A DNA stretch of 60,339 nt from Nostoc sp. GT001 (GTDB taxonomy: Bacteria > Cyanobacteriota > Cyanobacteriia > Cyanobacteriales > Nostocaceae): assembly GCF_030382115.1 (NCBI RefSeq), contig NZ_JAUDRJ010000003.1:6561867-6622205 (forward strand). The letters run 5' to 3'. The position numbers and the translations under genes were made by a program. The notes under the pieces are model-generated. The model made no database searches and was not told where the DNA came from. It worked only from the letters and a program-made list of their open reading frames with translations. Below are positions 16,929 to 25,323 of this stretch, one piece after another. Within the stretch, counting starts at the first letter, position 1. Each line of letters opens with the position of its first letter.

Positions 16929-18368
16929 GTGATTAATCAAAAAAGCAACCTATTCCGCAAAGAAGCTTTAGAGCGTATTTCTTCACCTGAAGAACTAGAT
17001 CAAATTATGCAGGTAGTCAGCCCCAAAAAGTGGCTACCTCTAGTTGCTGTTGGTTCCTTGGTGGCATCTGGGCTGACTTGGAGTTTTTTAGGTCGAATTC
17101 CAATTACGGTGATGGGTACTGGCATCATAGTCTATCCCAGTACAATTACTTCGTTTCAGTCACCGATCGCAGGCAGATTGCGAACAGTCAACGTTCGGGT
17201 TGGCGATTTTGTCAACAGAGGAGATGTGCTGGCGACTCTAGACCAAAGCGAACTCATGAAACAGCTACAGTTAGTGCGCTTAAAACTAGAGCAACTACAG
17301 CAAGAGAATCGCGATGCCAACTCAGTGCAACGACTGCGGCAGAATGCAGATAAACAGGCGCTGATACAGCAACGCCAAAGTTTGCAGCAAAGTCTCCAAA
17401 CAGTACAAAAATTCACGCCAATTTTAAGGGAAAAAGGGCTGAACTCGATCCAACGCGATCGCACTAGCCAAATACAAAGCCTACAATCTCTACGGGAACT
17501 GCTGCCGACTTTCAAACAGAGATTAGACAACCGGAAGCAGCTATTAAAAGAGGGAGCGATTTCTGGGGATACAGTCTTACAGTCACAGCAAGATTACTTA
17601 AATGCTGTCAGGCAAATTAATGAAGCCGAATCCCAACTCAAGCAATTGGATGTCAAAGAAGCAGATGCCCAACGTCAATATTTAGAAAATCTCAACTCAA
17701 TCAAAGATTTGGAAAGCCAGTTAAAGCAACTAGATAGTAAAGAAGCGACATTGGCACAACAAGATTTAGAAGCCGTAACAATCCGCAAGAAAGAAATTCA
17801 GGAAGTGCAGCGCAACATTACGCAATTGGCGCTGCAACTATCGAGTAACAGCTTAATCAAAAGCACTTACTCAGGAAGAGTGTTAGAAATCTCAGCAACA
17901 CCGGGGCAGGTTGTCTTACAGGGTACACCCATAGGAGCGATCGCCGCACAAAAGCGATCGGTGCAACTAGAAAGTGTGGCATTTTTTCCCGTCGGAGATG
18001 GTAAGCAAATTCAACCAGGGATGAAGTTACAAGTCACACCTAGTACAGTGCAACGGGAACGCTTTGGCGGTATTATTGGTGCTGTCACAGATGTCTCAGC
18101 TTTTCCCGTTACCAAAGAAGGTGCATTAAGTGTGGTAGGCAGTTCCGAATTCGTCCAAGGTTTGATGTCACAAGGGCTACAGATTTTAATTACCGCCCGA
18201 CTACAACCAGACACTTCCACAGTCAGCCGCTACAAATGGTCTTCTTCCAAAGGGCCAGAGATGAAAGTAACTTCTGGAACTACTACCTCTGTACAAGTCA
18301 CCGTCGAAGAACGTGCGCCAATTACATTTGTGCTGCCAATTTTGCGATCGTGGAGTGGGGTTTATTGA
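16929..18368 (+). CDS. NHLP-type peptide export membrane-fusion (HlyD-like) protein
   Basis: This periplasmic adaptor of an ABC peptide exporter has a cytoplasmic N-terminus beginning INQKSNLFRKEALERISSPE. One TM helix follows (WLPLVAVGSLVASGLTWSFL, about residues 37-57 from GTG 16929), then a split lipoyl/barrel-sandwich domain (SPIAGRLRTVNVRVGDFVNR and, far downstream, SGRVLEISATPGQVVLQGTP). Between them is a long coiled coil (about 105-300, Q/L-rich). The start is uncertain: GTG 16929 gives 479 residues and fits family N-termini. It resembles the secretion protein of NHLP/NHLM bacteriocin systems, and the partner ABC gene follows after 153 nt. No precursor peptide is encoded nearby. Confidence 0.85.
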   Translation: MINQKSNLFRKEALERISSPEELDQIMQVVSPKKWLPLVAVGSLVASGLTWSFLGRIPITVMGTGIIVYPSTITSFQSPIAGRLRTVNVRVGDFVNRGDVLATLDQSELMKQLQLVRLKLEQLQQENRDANSVQRLRQNADKQALIQQRQSLQQSLQTVQKFTPILREKGLNSIQRDRTSQIQSLQSLRELLPTFKQRLDNRKQLLKEGAISGDTVLQSQQDYLNAVRQINEAESQLKQLDVKEADAQRQYLENLNSIKDLESQLKQLDSKEATLAQQDLEAVTIRKKEIQEVQRNITQLALQLSSNSLIKSTYSGRVLEISATPGQVVLQGTPIGAIAAQKRSVQLESVAFFPVGDGKQIQPGMKLQVTPSTVQRERFGGIIGAVTDVSAFPVTKEGALSVVGSSEFVQGLMSQGLQILITARLQPDTSTVSRYKWSSSKGPEMKVTSGTTTSVQVTVEERAPITFVLPILRSWSGVY

Positions 18369-18410
18369 GCATGAGGGGCAGAGGGGCAGGGGAGCGGAGG
18401 GGCGCAAGAG
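18369..18410 (+). repeat. Purine-rich repeat after the adaptor gene
   Basis: A run of AGGGGCAGAGGGGCAGGGGA-like words directly follows the adaptor stop codon. It is the G-rich half of the same dispersed repeat found at 732-905 and inside the next gene. Confidence 0.5.
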
Positions 18411-18432
18411 TGGAGTTAAAAAACTTATTCAC

Positions 18433-18495
18433 GAGTATCAAAGGCTCATTAATGAGTATCAAACACTCATTAATGGAGATAAAAGGCTCATTCAC
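18433..18495. repeat. Three-unit 21-bp repeat array, sister of the array at 59468
   Basis: Three contiguous 21-nt units begin at 18433, 18454 and 18475. Their core is GAGTATCAAAGGCTC and variants, an interrupted palindrome (GAGT...CTC). The same core recurs 11 times at 59468-59698. The array lies between the adaptor and ABC genes, so it is transcribed if they form an operon. Confidence 0.75.
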
Positions 18496-18521
18496 TATTC
18501 CCAATGCCCAATTCCCTATAA

Positions 18522-21500
18522 ATGATGATTTCACTTCTTCGCGTTGCTCCTATGATATTGTGGCGAAATCTGCAAAACCTACTGAAGTCAAAAAGTAAAC
18601 GGTGTCGCACTCCAACTCTGCTGCAAATGGAGGTAGTAGAGTGCGGTGCTGCTGCTTTAGGAATTATTCTGAGTTACTACGGTCGCATTGTGCCGCTGAC
18701 GGAACTCCGACAAGCGTGTGGTGTATCCCGCGATGGAGTTAGTGCGTTAAATATTTTGAAGGCTGCCAGAAATTATCGATTAACCGCTAAGAGCTTTAAA
18801 ACAAATTTAGCTGCCCTGTCGCAGTTAAAATTTCCCTTCATTGTATTTTGGCAATTTAACCATTTTCTAGTAGTAGAGGGATTTGGTAAACAGCGAGTTT
18901 ATCTCAATGACCCCGCTACTGGACGACGCACTGTCTCTCTGGAAGAATTTAGCAGTGCTTACACAGGAGTGGTGCTAGCTTTAGAGCCGAGTTCCGAGTT
19001 CCTGCAAGGAGGACGGAAACCTAGCACTATCCTCGCTTTATGGTCGCGGTTGCGAGGCTCGATTGGGGCATTGATTTACTGTGTGCTGGCAGGATTTTTG
19101 CTAGTGATTCCGGGACTGGCCATACCTGCATTTTCTCAAGTATTTATAGACAACGTATTAATTGAGCATCGGCATGAGTGGTTACGTCCTCTAATTTTAG
19201 GAATGATTTTCACAGCCGGACTCAATGGATTTCTGACGCTGCTACAGTTACAGTTTTTGCGTCAGCTGAAAATTAAGTTGTCGGTGGGCATGGAGAGTCA
19301 ATTTCTCTGGCATATTTTACGCCTACCCATGAGTTTTTACGATCAGCGGTTTGCTGGAGAAATCAGTAGCCGCGTGCAACTCAACGACAGCATAGCCAAC
19401 ATGCTATCGGGAAAATTAGCTACGACGGTAATTGCCACAGCGTCAATATTTTTGTATGTAGGAGTGATGCTGCAATATGATGTAGTGCTAACCTTAATTG
19501 CGATCGCCTTTGTCGCTGTTAACCTTGCTGCATTACAGTGGGTGAGAGGGCGGCGCGTCGATGCCAACATCAAACTGCTCCAAGAACATGGCAAAGTTAG
19601 CGGCGTTGCAATTTCTGGTCTTCAGAGTATGGAAACACTCAAGGCTTCTGGGTTAGAGTCAGATTTCTTCTCTCGATGGGCGGGTTACTATGCCAAAGCC
19701 ATCAACACCCGACAGGAATTAGAGACAACAAACCAGACATTAGGAGTTTTACCAGATTTCTTGTCAGCGATCGCTTCTATGCTGCTTTTAGCTATAGGTG
19801 GTTTGCGAGTCATGGATGGAACCATGAGCATCGGCATGTTAATAGCCTTTCTTGGTATGATGCAAAATTTTTTCCAGCCGATAAGTAATCTTGTCAACCT
19901 GGGAAGTGACCTGCAAGAGATGGAAGGTAATTTGACTCGCCTTGATGATGTCTTGCGTAACCCCATTGATTCGCAGTTGCAGGAAAGAGGCAGGGGGGAA
20001 TGGGAGCAAAGGGGCAGAGGGGCAGAGGAGGCAGGGGGAGACATGAGAGTAAATTCTTCCTCGTCTCCCTTGTCCTCCTCATCCCTCAACCCTTTTTCCA
20101 AACTCAGGGGATATGTTGAATTAGACAATGTGACATTTGGCTATAGCAAAATTGCTCCACCATTGATTGAAAATTTTAGTCTCTCACTCCAGCCAGGGCA
20201 GCGAGTTGCTTTGGTGGGTGGGAGTGGTTCTGGTAAGTCTACCATTGCCAAACTTTTATGTGGGCTATACCAACCGTGGCAGGGAGAAATTTTGTTTGAT
20301 GGTAAACCCAAAGAGCAAATTTCTCGCCAAGTATTAGCCAATTCTATATCTGCGGTAGAGCAAGAGATTTTGTTGTTTGCTGGCAGTGTCAGAGACAACT
20401 TAACGCTTTGGGATACTACTATACCTGAAAGTCATTTAGTGCGAGCTTGTCAAGATGCAGCAGTTCATGATGTCATTCTTTCGTTGCCAGGAGGCTATAG
20501 TGCCGACCTGTTAGAAGGTGCTACCAATTTAAGCGGTGGTCAACGGCAACGGTTGGAAATTGCCCGTGCTTTGGTGAATAATCCCAGTATCCTGGTCATG
20601 GATGAAGCTACTAGTGCCTTGGATGCTGAAACCGAAAAGAATGTGACTCGTAATCTGCGTTTGCGCGGTTGCACTTGCATAATCATCGCGCATCGACTTT
20701 CGACCATCCGAGATTGCGATGAAATTATTGTCCTCGATCGCGGCCAGATAGTTCAACGGGGAACCCATGAGGAATTACGGCAGATTGAGGGGCTTTATTT
20801 ACAGTTGATTCGCAGCGAGGGAGATGAAGAGGCAGGGGAGCAGGGGAGAAGGGGAGCAGGGGAGCAGGGGAGAAGTAGTAGCAAGTCTTTCCCCTTTGCC
20901 CCTCTGCCCCTTTGCCCCTCTGCCCCTTTGCCTCTGTTAGGAGAATGCTATCGTTTTCAGGGTAATCAATCGCTACTATTAAGCGATCCGCAGACAATTT
21001 GGGTAGTAAAATCTGGTTACTTGGCGCTATTTGCGATCGCTCTCAATAATGGCATTCCCGAAGGAAGTCGTCGCTACTTATTTAGTAGTACAGCAGGGCA
21101 GGCGATGTTTGGCACTGCATCAAGTTTAGATAGTGAGCAGCATCAGATTTTAGCGGTGTTCTTTGAGGAAACAGAACTCCTGAAAGTATCGAGAACGGAG
21201 TTGAATCGGTTGTTTGCTGATACTAACAGCGAAGCAGTGGCTTTCATAGAGGGCTGGATTTATCAATTAGGTTCGGTAATTGCAGGCATCACGACGCCAA
21301 CGACACCACTATTACCCCAAGGAATTCAATACTATTCCTTAGCCAAAAACCAAATCTTTCAACCGCCTGGTCATGTATCATGGGTGCAAATCCTCCAAGG
21401 ACGTGCTAAATGGATGGGGTTTGGGGATCTGCTGTTAACTCCTGTCTCTGGGATATTACCTCTACATCCAAATATGTGGCTAGAGGCAAGTGACACAGTT

Positions 21501-23855
21501 GAATTGAAAACTGTTAGCACTTTAGAAATTTCAGATGTGAATTCCTTGTTAGGGGGTTTGTCTCAACTACAAACTTATTTCCTAAACTGCATTGAACTGC
21601 TGCAACGCCAGGAAATGAATGCAGAATTACTCAGATTTGAAGCTAGGGAAAGTCTGGAAAGACAAGTGATGCAAGAGACTTTGGCAGAACTAGCATCTGT
21701 ATTGCCACAGCCAAAGTTAAACAGGTTAAGTAGTAGTTTAGAATTCAGTATTAGCATTGATGCAAATCACCCAGATCGAGCCTTGCTAGTTGCTGCTGGT
21801 GCAGTCGGACGAGCATTAGGAGTTGAGATTCGTCCCCCAGCGGCATCAGAAGACCCGAAACGAGTGCAAGATCCTGTAGAAGCGATCGCCCGTGCTTCAC
21901 ATATTCGAGTGCGGCGGATTCAGTTGCGGGATAACTGGTGGCAAAAGGATTGCGGGCCAATGTTGGCATTTACACTTCAGGACAACCTACCAGTGGCACT
22001 GTTACCAATATCTGATACTCGTTATCAACTCTACGCTCCTTGGCAACAGAAGCGCGTCTCTGTAGATGCCCGAATTGCCGCAGCCCTCGCTCCCACTGGC
22101 TATGTATTCTATCGACCTTTACCGAATAAACCGCTGAAAACTTTTGATTTGCTTCAGTTTGCCCTCCAAGGACATTCCAAAGAACTAATTGTCATTGTAG
22201 TGATGGGAATTACCATCAGCCTTTTAGGAATGCTGACGCCTCAAGCTACAGCTATCCTCATCGACAAAGCTATCCCAGATGCTAATCGGGGGTTGTTGAG
22301 CCAACTTGTTGTCGGTTTGCTAGCTGCTGCCTTTGGCGGAATGCTGTTTCAATTAGCTCTTGGGTTTGCTACCATCCGGCTGGAAACTTTTGCCGATTCT
22401 GCCACTGAAGCCGCAGTCTGGGATCGATTGTTGAACTTAAAGGCGACTTTTTTTCGCTCCTTCTCGGTTGGGGATTTAAATTCGAGAGTCACAGCTATTA
22501 GTCAAATTCGCCAAAGATTGGGTAATACGGTATTCAAAACCATCTTTTCCAGTATGTTCTCGCTGCTGAACCTGGGACTGTTGTTTTACTACAGTATTTA
22601 TTTAGCTCTGATAGCTTGTGTAGTCGCACTGATAAACATTGCCGTCACCATCATTTCCGGTATGCTCATTGTCCGTAAAGTTCGTCCCCTACTAGAACAA
22701 GAAGGACAAATCTTTGGCGTGATGGTGCAGTTGATTAATGGAGTAGCCAAACTCCGAGTTGCCAAAGCTGAAGCTCGCGCCTTTGCTTACTGGGGAAAAA
22801 AATATACCCATCAACTGAAACTAATGTTGAGTACCCAAGGCATTGAAGATAGTCTTGCAGTCATTAATCAAGTGTTACCTGTGTTAACTACTGCGGCGAT
22901 TTTCTGGTTTGCTACTACCTTAATTGGACAGTCTCAAACCCCAGGAGCGACTAGTTTATCCACGGGCACTTTCTTAGCATTTAACGTGGCTTTTGGGACA
23001 TTTATCCACGGGGTTACGAACTTAAGCAGTACAGTAGTGGAAGTTTTGCAAGTCATGCCCTTGTGGCAAAGGACCCAGCCAATTCTCCAAGGGGAACTAG
23101 AAATCAATTCCAGTCAGGCAGATCCGGGAAGGCTATCGGGTAAATTAGTTGCAGATCGCGTAAGTTTCCGCTACCGCGATGATGGGCCTTTAACGTTGGA
23201 TGATGTCAGCATCCACGCCCAACCCGGAGAATTTATTGCCATTGTTGGGCCTTCTGGTAGCGGTAAATCAACTTTCTTGAGATTACTTTTAGGGTTTGAA
23301 TTCCCGAAAGCTGGCAGCATTTACTACGATGGGCAAGACTTAGCTTCTGTGGATGTCCATGCTGTACGCCGCCAATTAGGTGTTGTCATACAAAATAGTC
23401 GCTTGATGTCAGCCTCAATTTTTGAGAACATTGCCAGTGGCGCAGTGCTGACGATGGATGAAGCTTGGCAAGCAGCCCAGATGGCAGGTTTCGCGGATGA
23501 TGTTGCCGCAATGCCAATGCAAATGCATACAGTAGTGAGTGAAGGAGGTAGTAATCTCTCTGGCGGACAACGACAACGGCTGTTGATTGCCAGAGCGTTG
23601 GCGCTCAAACCCCGGATTTTGCTATTTGATGAAGCGACTAGTGCCTTGGATAATAGAACCCAGGCAATTGTTAGTCAAAGCTTAGAGCAGTTAAAAGTGA
23701 CGAGAATTGCGATCGCTCATCGCCTTAGTACCATTCAAAATGCTGACCGAATTTACGTACTCCAAGCTGGCAAGATAGTACAGCAAGGTAGTTTCACTGA
23801 TTTGGCAAATCAACCAGGGTTGTTTGCCCAACTCATGTTAAGACAGATGCTTTAG
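18522..23855 (+). CDS. Fused NHLP-type ABC exporter: C39 peptidase/permease/ATPase joined to second permease/ATPase
   Basis: One 1777-codon frame holds what are usually two proteins. The first half has a C39 double-Gly leader peptidase (Cys41 in VECGAAALG, His114 in FNHFLVVEGF, Asp130 in NDP), a TM domain (about 165-460) and NBD1 (Walker A GGSGSGKST about 566, signature [15 protein letters not shown], Walker B ILVMDEATSALD). The second half starts near residue 805 (LGECYRFQGNQSLLLSDPQ). It has a roughly 400-residue N-terminal region, a TM domain and NBD2 (GPSGSGKST about 1576, [27 protein letters not shown]). This matches the paired NHLM exporter subunits. Residues about 770-805 and 487-523 are repeat-encoded. 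All catalytic motifs are intact. The start is ATG 18522 or 18552; neither has a ribosome site. It should cleave leaders and export peptides; the substrate is unknown. Confidence 0.87.
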   Translation: MMISLLRVAPMILWRNLQNLLKSKSKRCRTPTLLQMEVVECGAAALGIILSYYGRIVPLTELRQACGVSRDGVSALNILKAARNYRLTAKSFKTNLAALSQLKFPFIVFWQFNHFLVVEGFGKQRVYLNDPATGRRTVSLEEFSSAYTGVVLALEPSSEFLQGGRKPSTILALWSRLRGSIGALIYCVLAGFLLVIPGLAIPAFSQVFIDNVLIEHRHEWLRPLILGMIFTAGLNGFLTLLQLQFLRQLKIKLSVGMESQFLWHILRLPMSFYDQRFAGEISSRVQLNDSIANMLSGKLATTVIATASIFLYVGVMLQYDVVLTLIAIAFVAVNLAALQWVRGRRVDANIKLLQEHGKVSGVAISGLQSMETLKASGLESDFFSRWAGYYAKAINTRQELETTNQTLGVLPDFLSAIASMLLLAIGGLRVMDGTMSIGMLIAFLGMMQNFFQPISNLVNLGSDLQEMEGNLTRLDDVLRNPIDSQLQERGRGEWEQRGRGAEEAGGDMRVNSSSSPLSSSSLNPFSKLRGYVELDNVTFGYSKIAPPLIENFSLSLQPGQRVALVGGSGSGKSTIAKLLCGLYQPWQGEILFDGKPKEQISRQVLANSISAVEQEILLFAGSVRDNLTLWDTTIPESHLVRACQDAAVHDVILSLPGGYSADLLEGATNLSGGQRQRLEIARALVNNPSILVMDEATSALDAETEKNVTRNLRLRGCTCIIIAHRLSTIRDCDEIIVLDRGQIVQRGTHEELRQIEGLYLQLIRSEGDEEAGEQGRRGAGEQGRSSSKSFPFAPLPLCPSAPLPLLGECYRFQGNQSLLLSDPQTIWVVKSGYLALFAIALNNGIPEGSRRYLFSSTAGQAMFGTASSLDSEQHQILAVFFEETELLKVSRTELNRLFADTNSEAVAFIEGWIYQLGSVIAGITTPTTPLLPQGIQYYSLAKNQIFQPPGHVSWVQILQGRAKWMGFGDLLLTPVSGILPLHPNMWLEASDTVELKTVSTLEISDVNSLLGGLSQLQTYFLNCIELLQRQEMNAELLRFEARESLERQVMQETLAELASVLPQPKLNRLSSSLEFSISIDANHPDRALLVAAGAVGRALGVEIRPPAASEDPKRVQDPVEAIARASHIRVRRIQLRDNWWQKDCGPMLAFTLQDNLPVALLPISDTRYQLYAPWQQKRVSVDARIAAALAPTGYVFYRPLPNKPLKTFDLLQFALQGHSKELIVIVVMGITISLLGMLTPQATAILIDKAIPDANRGLLSQLVVGLLAAAFGGMLFQLALGFATIRLETFADSATEAAVWDRLLNLKATFFRSFSVGDLNSRVTAISQIRQRLGNTVFKTIFSSMFSLLNLGLLFYYSIYLALIACVVALINIAVTIISGMLIVRKVRPLLEQEGQIFGVMVQLINGVAKLRVAKAEARAFAYWGKKYTHQLKLMLSTQGIEDSLAVINQVLPVLTTAAIFWFATTLIGQSQTPGATSLSTGTFLAFNVAFGTFIHGVTNLSSTVVEVLQVMPLWQRTQPILQGELEINSSQADPGRLSGKLVADRVSFRYRDDGPLTLDDVSIHAQPGEFIAIVGPSGSGKSTFLRLLLGFEFPKAGSIYYDGQDLASVDVHAVRRQLGVVIQNSRLMSASIFENIASGAVLTMDEAWQAAQMAGFADDVAAMPMQMHTVVSEGGSNLSGGQRQRLLIARALALKPRILLFDEATSALDNRTQAIVSQSLEQLKVTRIAIAHRLSTIQNADRIYVLQAGKIVQQGSFTDLANQPGLFAQLMLRQML
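19982..20090 (+). repeat. In-frame purine/pyrimidine inverted repeat inside the ABC gene (TMD1-NBD1 linker)
   Basis: A G-rich arm (AGGGGCAGAGGGGCAGAGGA) is followed by a C/T-rich arm (CTCGTCTCCCTTGTCCTCCT). It encodes a low-complexity Glu/Gly/Arg then Ser/Pro stretch between the first TM domain and NBD1. The reading frame is kept. Confidence 0.75.
20829..20936 (+). repeat. In-frame inverted repeat forming the linker between the two fused ABC subunits
   Basis: Repeated GGGGAGCAGGGGAG words form the left arm and CCCCTTTGCCCCTCTG words the right arm. The 108 nt encode a Gly/Glu/Gln/Arg tract followed by a Pro/Leu/Cys/Ala tract. They lie exactly where the stop of one subunit and the start of the next would be expected. 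Confidence 0.78.
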
Positions 23856-24218
23856 CGACTTCTAGTCAATACTTATCGGGTTTTGAAGAGAGAACAAACC
23901 TTTAACCCAAACCCAGTACACTTACTACCAGCGATCGCACAATCGGATGGTGGGGAATGGCGGAAGTTTATCTAACTTTAACAATTTCAGCCCCAAACAT
24001 TGTTAATTAACATAGTACTTATATTTACCCATTAGAGTACTAGTAGTTTCACTGCTTAATATGGTAAGATTATACGAAATACTACGCGAACATACTTTCA
24101 TAGTAAATAAAAAATAAATCTTTCCTTTCTGCTCTCTAATCTCTACTGCTATTGGATAAAGTTTCTATCCGTGATGCAAAGTTGCGGATATCGTTTCTTT
24201 GTGAAGTTGTATATATTT
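23856..24218. other. Intergenic region with a dispersed repeat copy
   Basis: 23866-23915 resembles the element at 44191-44275: TCAATACTTATCGGGTTTTG, then AACCTTTAACCCAAACCCA. The rest is AT-rich and holds no gene I can support. No clear terminator follows the ABC gene. Confidence 0.4.
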
Positions 24219-24268
24219 ACCCCCAGCTACTCAGTTTCCCCAAGTCATTTGGGAGACTGCATGGGGGT
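24219..24268 (+). promoter_or_regulatory. Two-tier stem-loop in the leader of the cytochrome gene
   Basis: ACCCCC (24219-24224) pairs with GGGGGT (24263-24268). Inside, CAGTTTCCC (24232-24240) pairs over all nine positions (one G-U) with GGGAGACTG (24251-24259), leaving a 10-nt loop. The structure ends 56 nt before the ribosome site AAGGAG (24325-24330). It could be an attenuator, an RNA-stability element or an RNA sensor; I do not recognise a known riboswitch. Confidence 0.5.
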
Positions 24269-24337
24269 CTTGTTATATGTATCTTCACACAGGATTGGTA
24301 TGACTCAGAAACAATACAAAACCAAAGGAGTAAGAGA

Positions 24338-24850
24338 ATGCGTTTGAAAAAGCTAGTCAGCTATGGAATTTTTGTGCTGATGCTCATCATCGGGTTCAGT
24401 TTCACGGGAATTGCCCGTGCTTTTGACTATCCACCCCCAACTGGGAAAGTTGCGATCGCCCAAGAGACAAGCGATCTTATGTTCAACACGTTATTCGCAG
24501 CGCTGACGCAGGAGTTCAACGAAACCACGGCGGCAAATGTGGAGCAGGGTAAGCATTCCATCTCGCTGATATTTAACGATCAGAATAAGGATATGAGATT
24601 AGTCGGCACCGTTTCCCCACTTCGGGAAAACGATCGCCCCAGCGACAACTTTGAGCGTCAGGCAAATGCGCTGGCAATGGCGGGACAGGCATACACGTCC
24701 GTCCAGCGCGTGAACAATAAATGGTACTATCGACGCTCAATCCCCCTCAGCAACTTCAGGGCGGAGTGTGCGCTTTGCCACATCAATTTCAAGCCCGGCC
24801 CCACGCCAGACCAAGTAGGCGCGCTCATGCTCAGAGTGCCAATCAAGTAG
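24338..24850 (+). CDS. Secreted single-heme c-type cytochrome, Tll0287-like (DUF3365)
   Basis: The ATG at 24338 is chosen because AAGGAG lies 7 nt upstream; the frame is open back to 24152 without a start signal. The 170-residue product has a signal peptide (basic MRLKK, hydrophobic core to about residue 25, cleavage near ARA-F). It also has one heme-binding CALCH motif near the C-terminus (about 147-151) followed by INFKPGPTPDQVGALMLRVP. Size, motif position and the N-terminal helical part agree with the Tll0287/DUF3365 group of periplasmic or lumenal heme proteins, thought to sense or carry electrons. The coding sequence is GC-richer than usual here (35 of 60 at 24661-24720). A perfect terminator follows. 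Confidence 0.75.
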   Translation: MRLKKLVSYGIFVLMLIIGFSFTGIARAFDYPPPTGKVAIAQETSDLMFNTLFAALTQEFNETTAANVEQGKHSISLIFNDQNKDMRLVGTVSPLRENDRPSDNFERQANALAMAGQAYTSVQRVNNKWYYRRSIPLSNFRAECALCHINFKPGPTPDQVGALMLRVPIK

Positions 24851-24891
24851 TAAATGACTTCCAAAAAATAAAATAATTATTGTAGAAAGTA

Positions 24892-24932
24892 GGAGTCAGC
24901 GCTGCGTCGGCAGCACTGACTCCTTATTTTTT
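24892..24932 (+). terminator. Intrinsic terminator of the cytochrome gene
   Basis: GGAGTCAG (24892-24899) pairs with CTGACTCC (24916-24923), and GCTGC (24901-24905) with GCAGC (24910-24914). TTATTTTTT follows. Confidence 0.9.
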
Positions 24933-24962
24933 AGTAAATGTAACTATGTATGATTGGAGTTT

Positions 24963-25181
24963 TTAGTCAATCGAAATCTGCTGAGGACCAGTGGCTTTGC
25001 CGTTATGCGCGTCCGTTGTATTACTGGTGTAACTATTTGAGCCGATCTGTTTATCCAGCCAGCTTTTAACGGGATCGTCTGCAAGATTAAGCCGAAGCAC
25101 ACCAGAGAAAAACCCACCCACAAATGAGACTGGATGTTGAGTTAATTCTCTGAATATAGGTGACAATTCATCAATGAACAT
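24963..25181 (-). CDS. Small conserved cyanobacterial protein of unknown function
   Basis: The 72-residue product starts at ATG 25181 with AGGAG about 7 nt upstream, a clear ribosome site. The first 50 residues (MFIDELSPIFRELTQHPVSF, then VGGFFSGVLRLNLADDPVKS) look well conserved, with a possible short amphipathic or membrane-touching helix; the tail is polar (Ser/Asn/Thr). It lies just downstream of nrdJ on the same strand, after 142 nt. I recognise the type from cyanobacterial genomes but no function is known. Confidence 0.7.
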   Translation of the reverse strand: MFIDELSPIFRELTQHPVSFVGGFFSGVLRLNLADDPVKSWLDKQIGSNSYTSNTTDAHNGKATGPQQISID

Positions 25182-25323
25182 AAAAAGACTCCTGGCACTG
25201 CCGTAAAAAATTATTACTTCTTAATTGATCGTAACGTGTTACGGCATTGGGGATTGGGCATTGATTATTCTCCTCTCCTTTACAGTTCCTAGCCCCTAGT
25301 CCCCAATACCCAGTCATTCTGCC

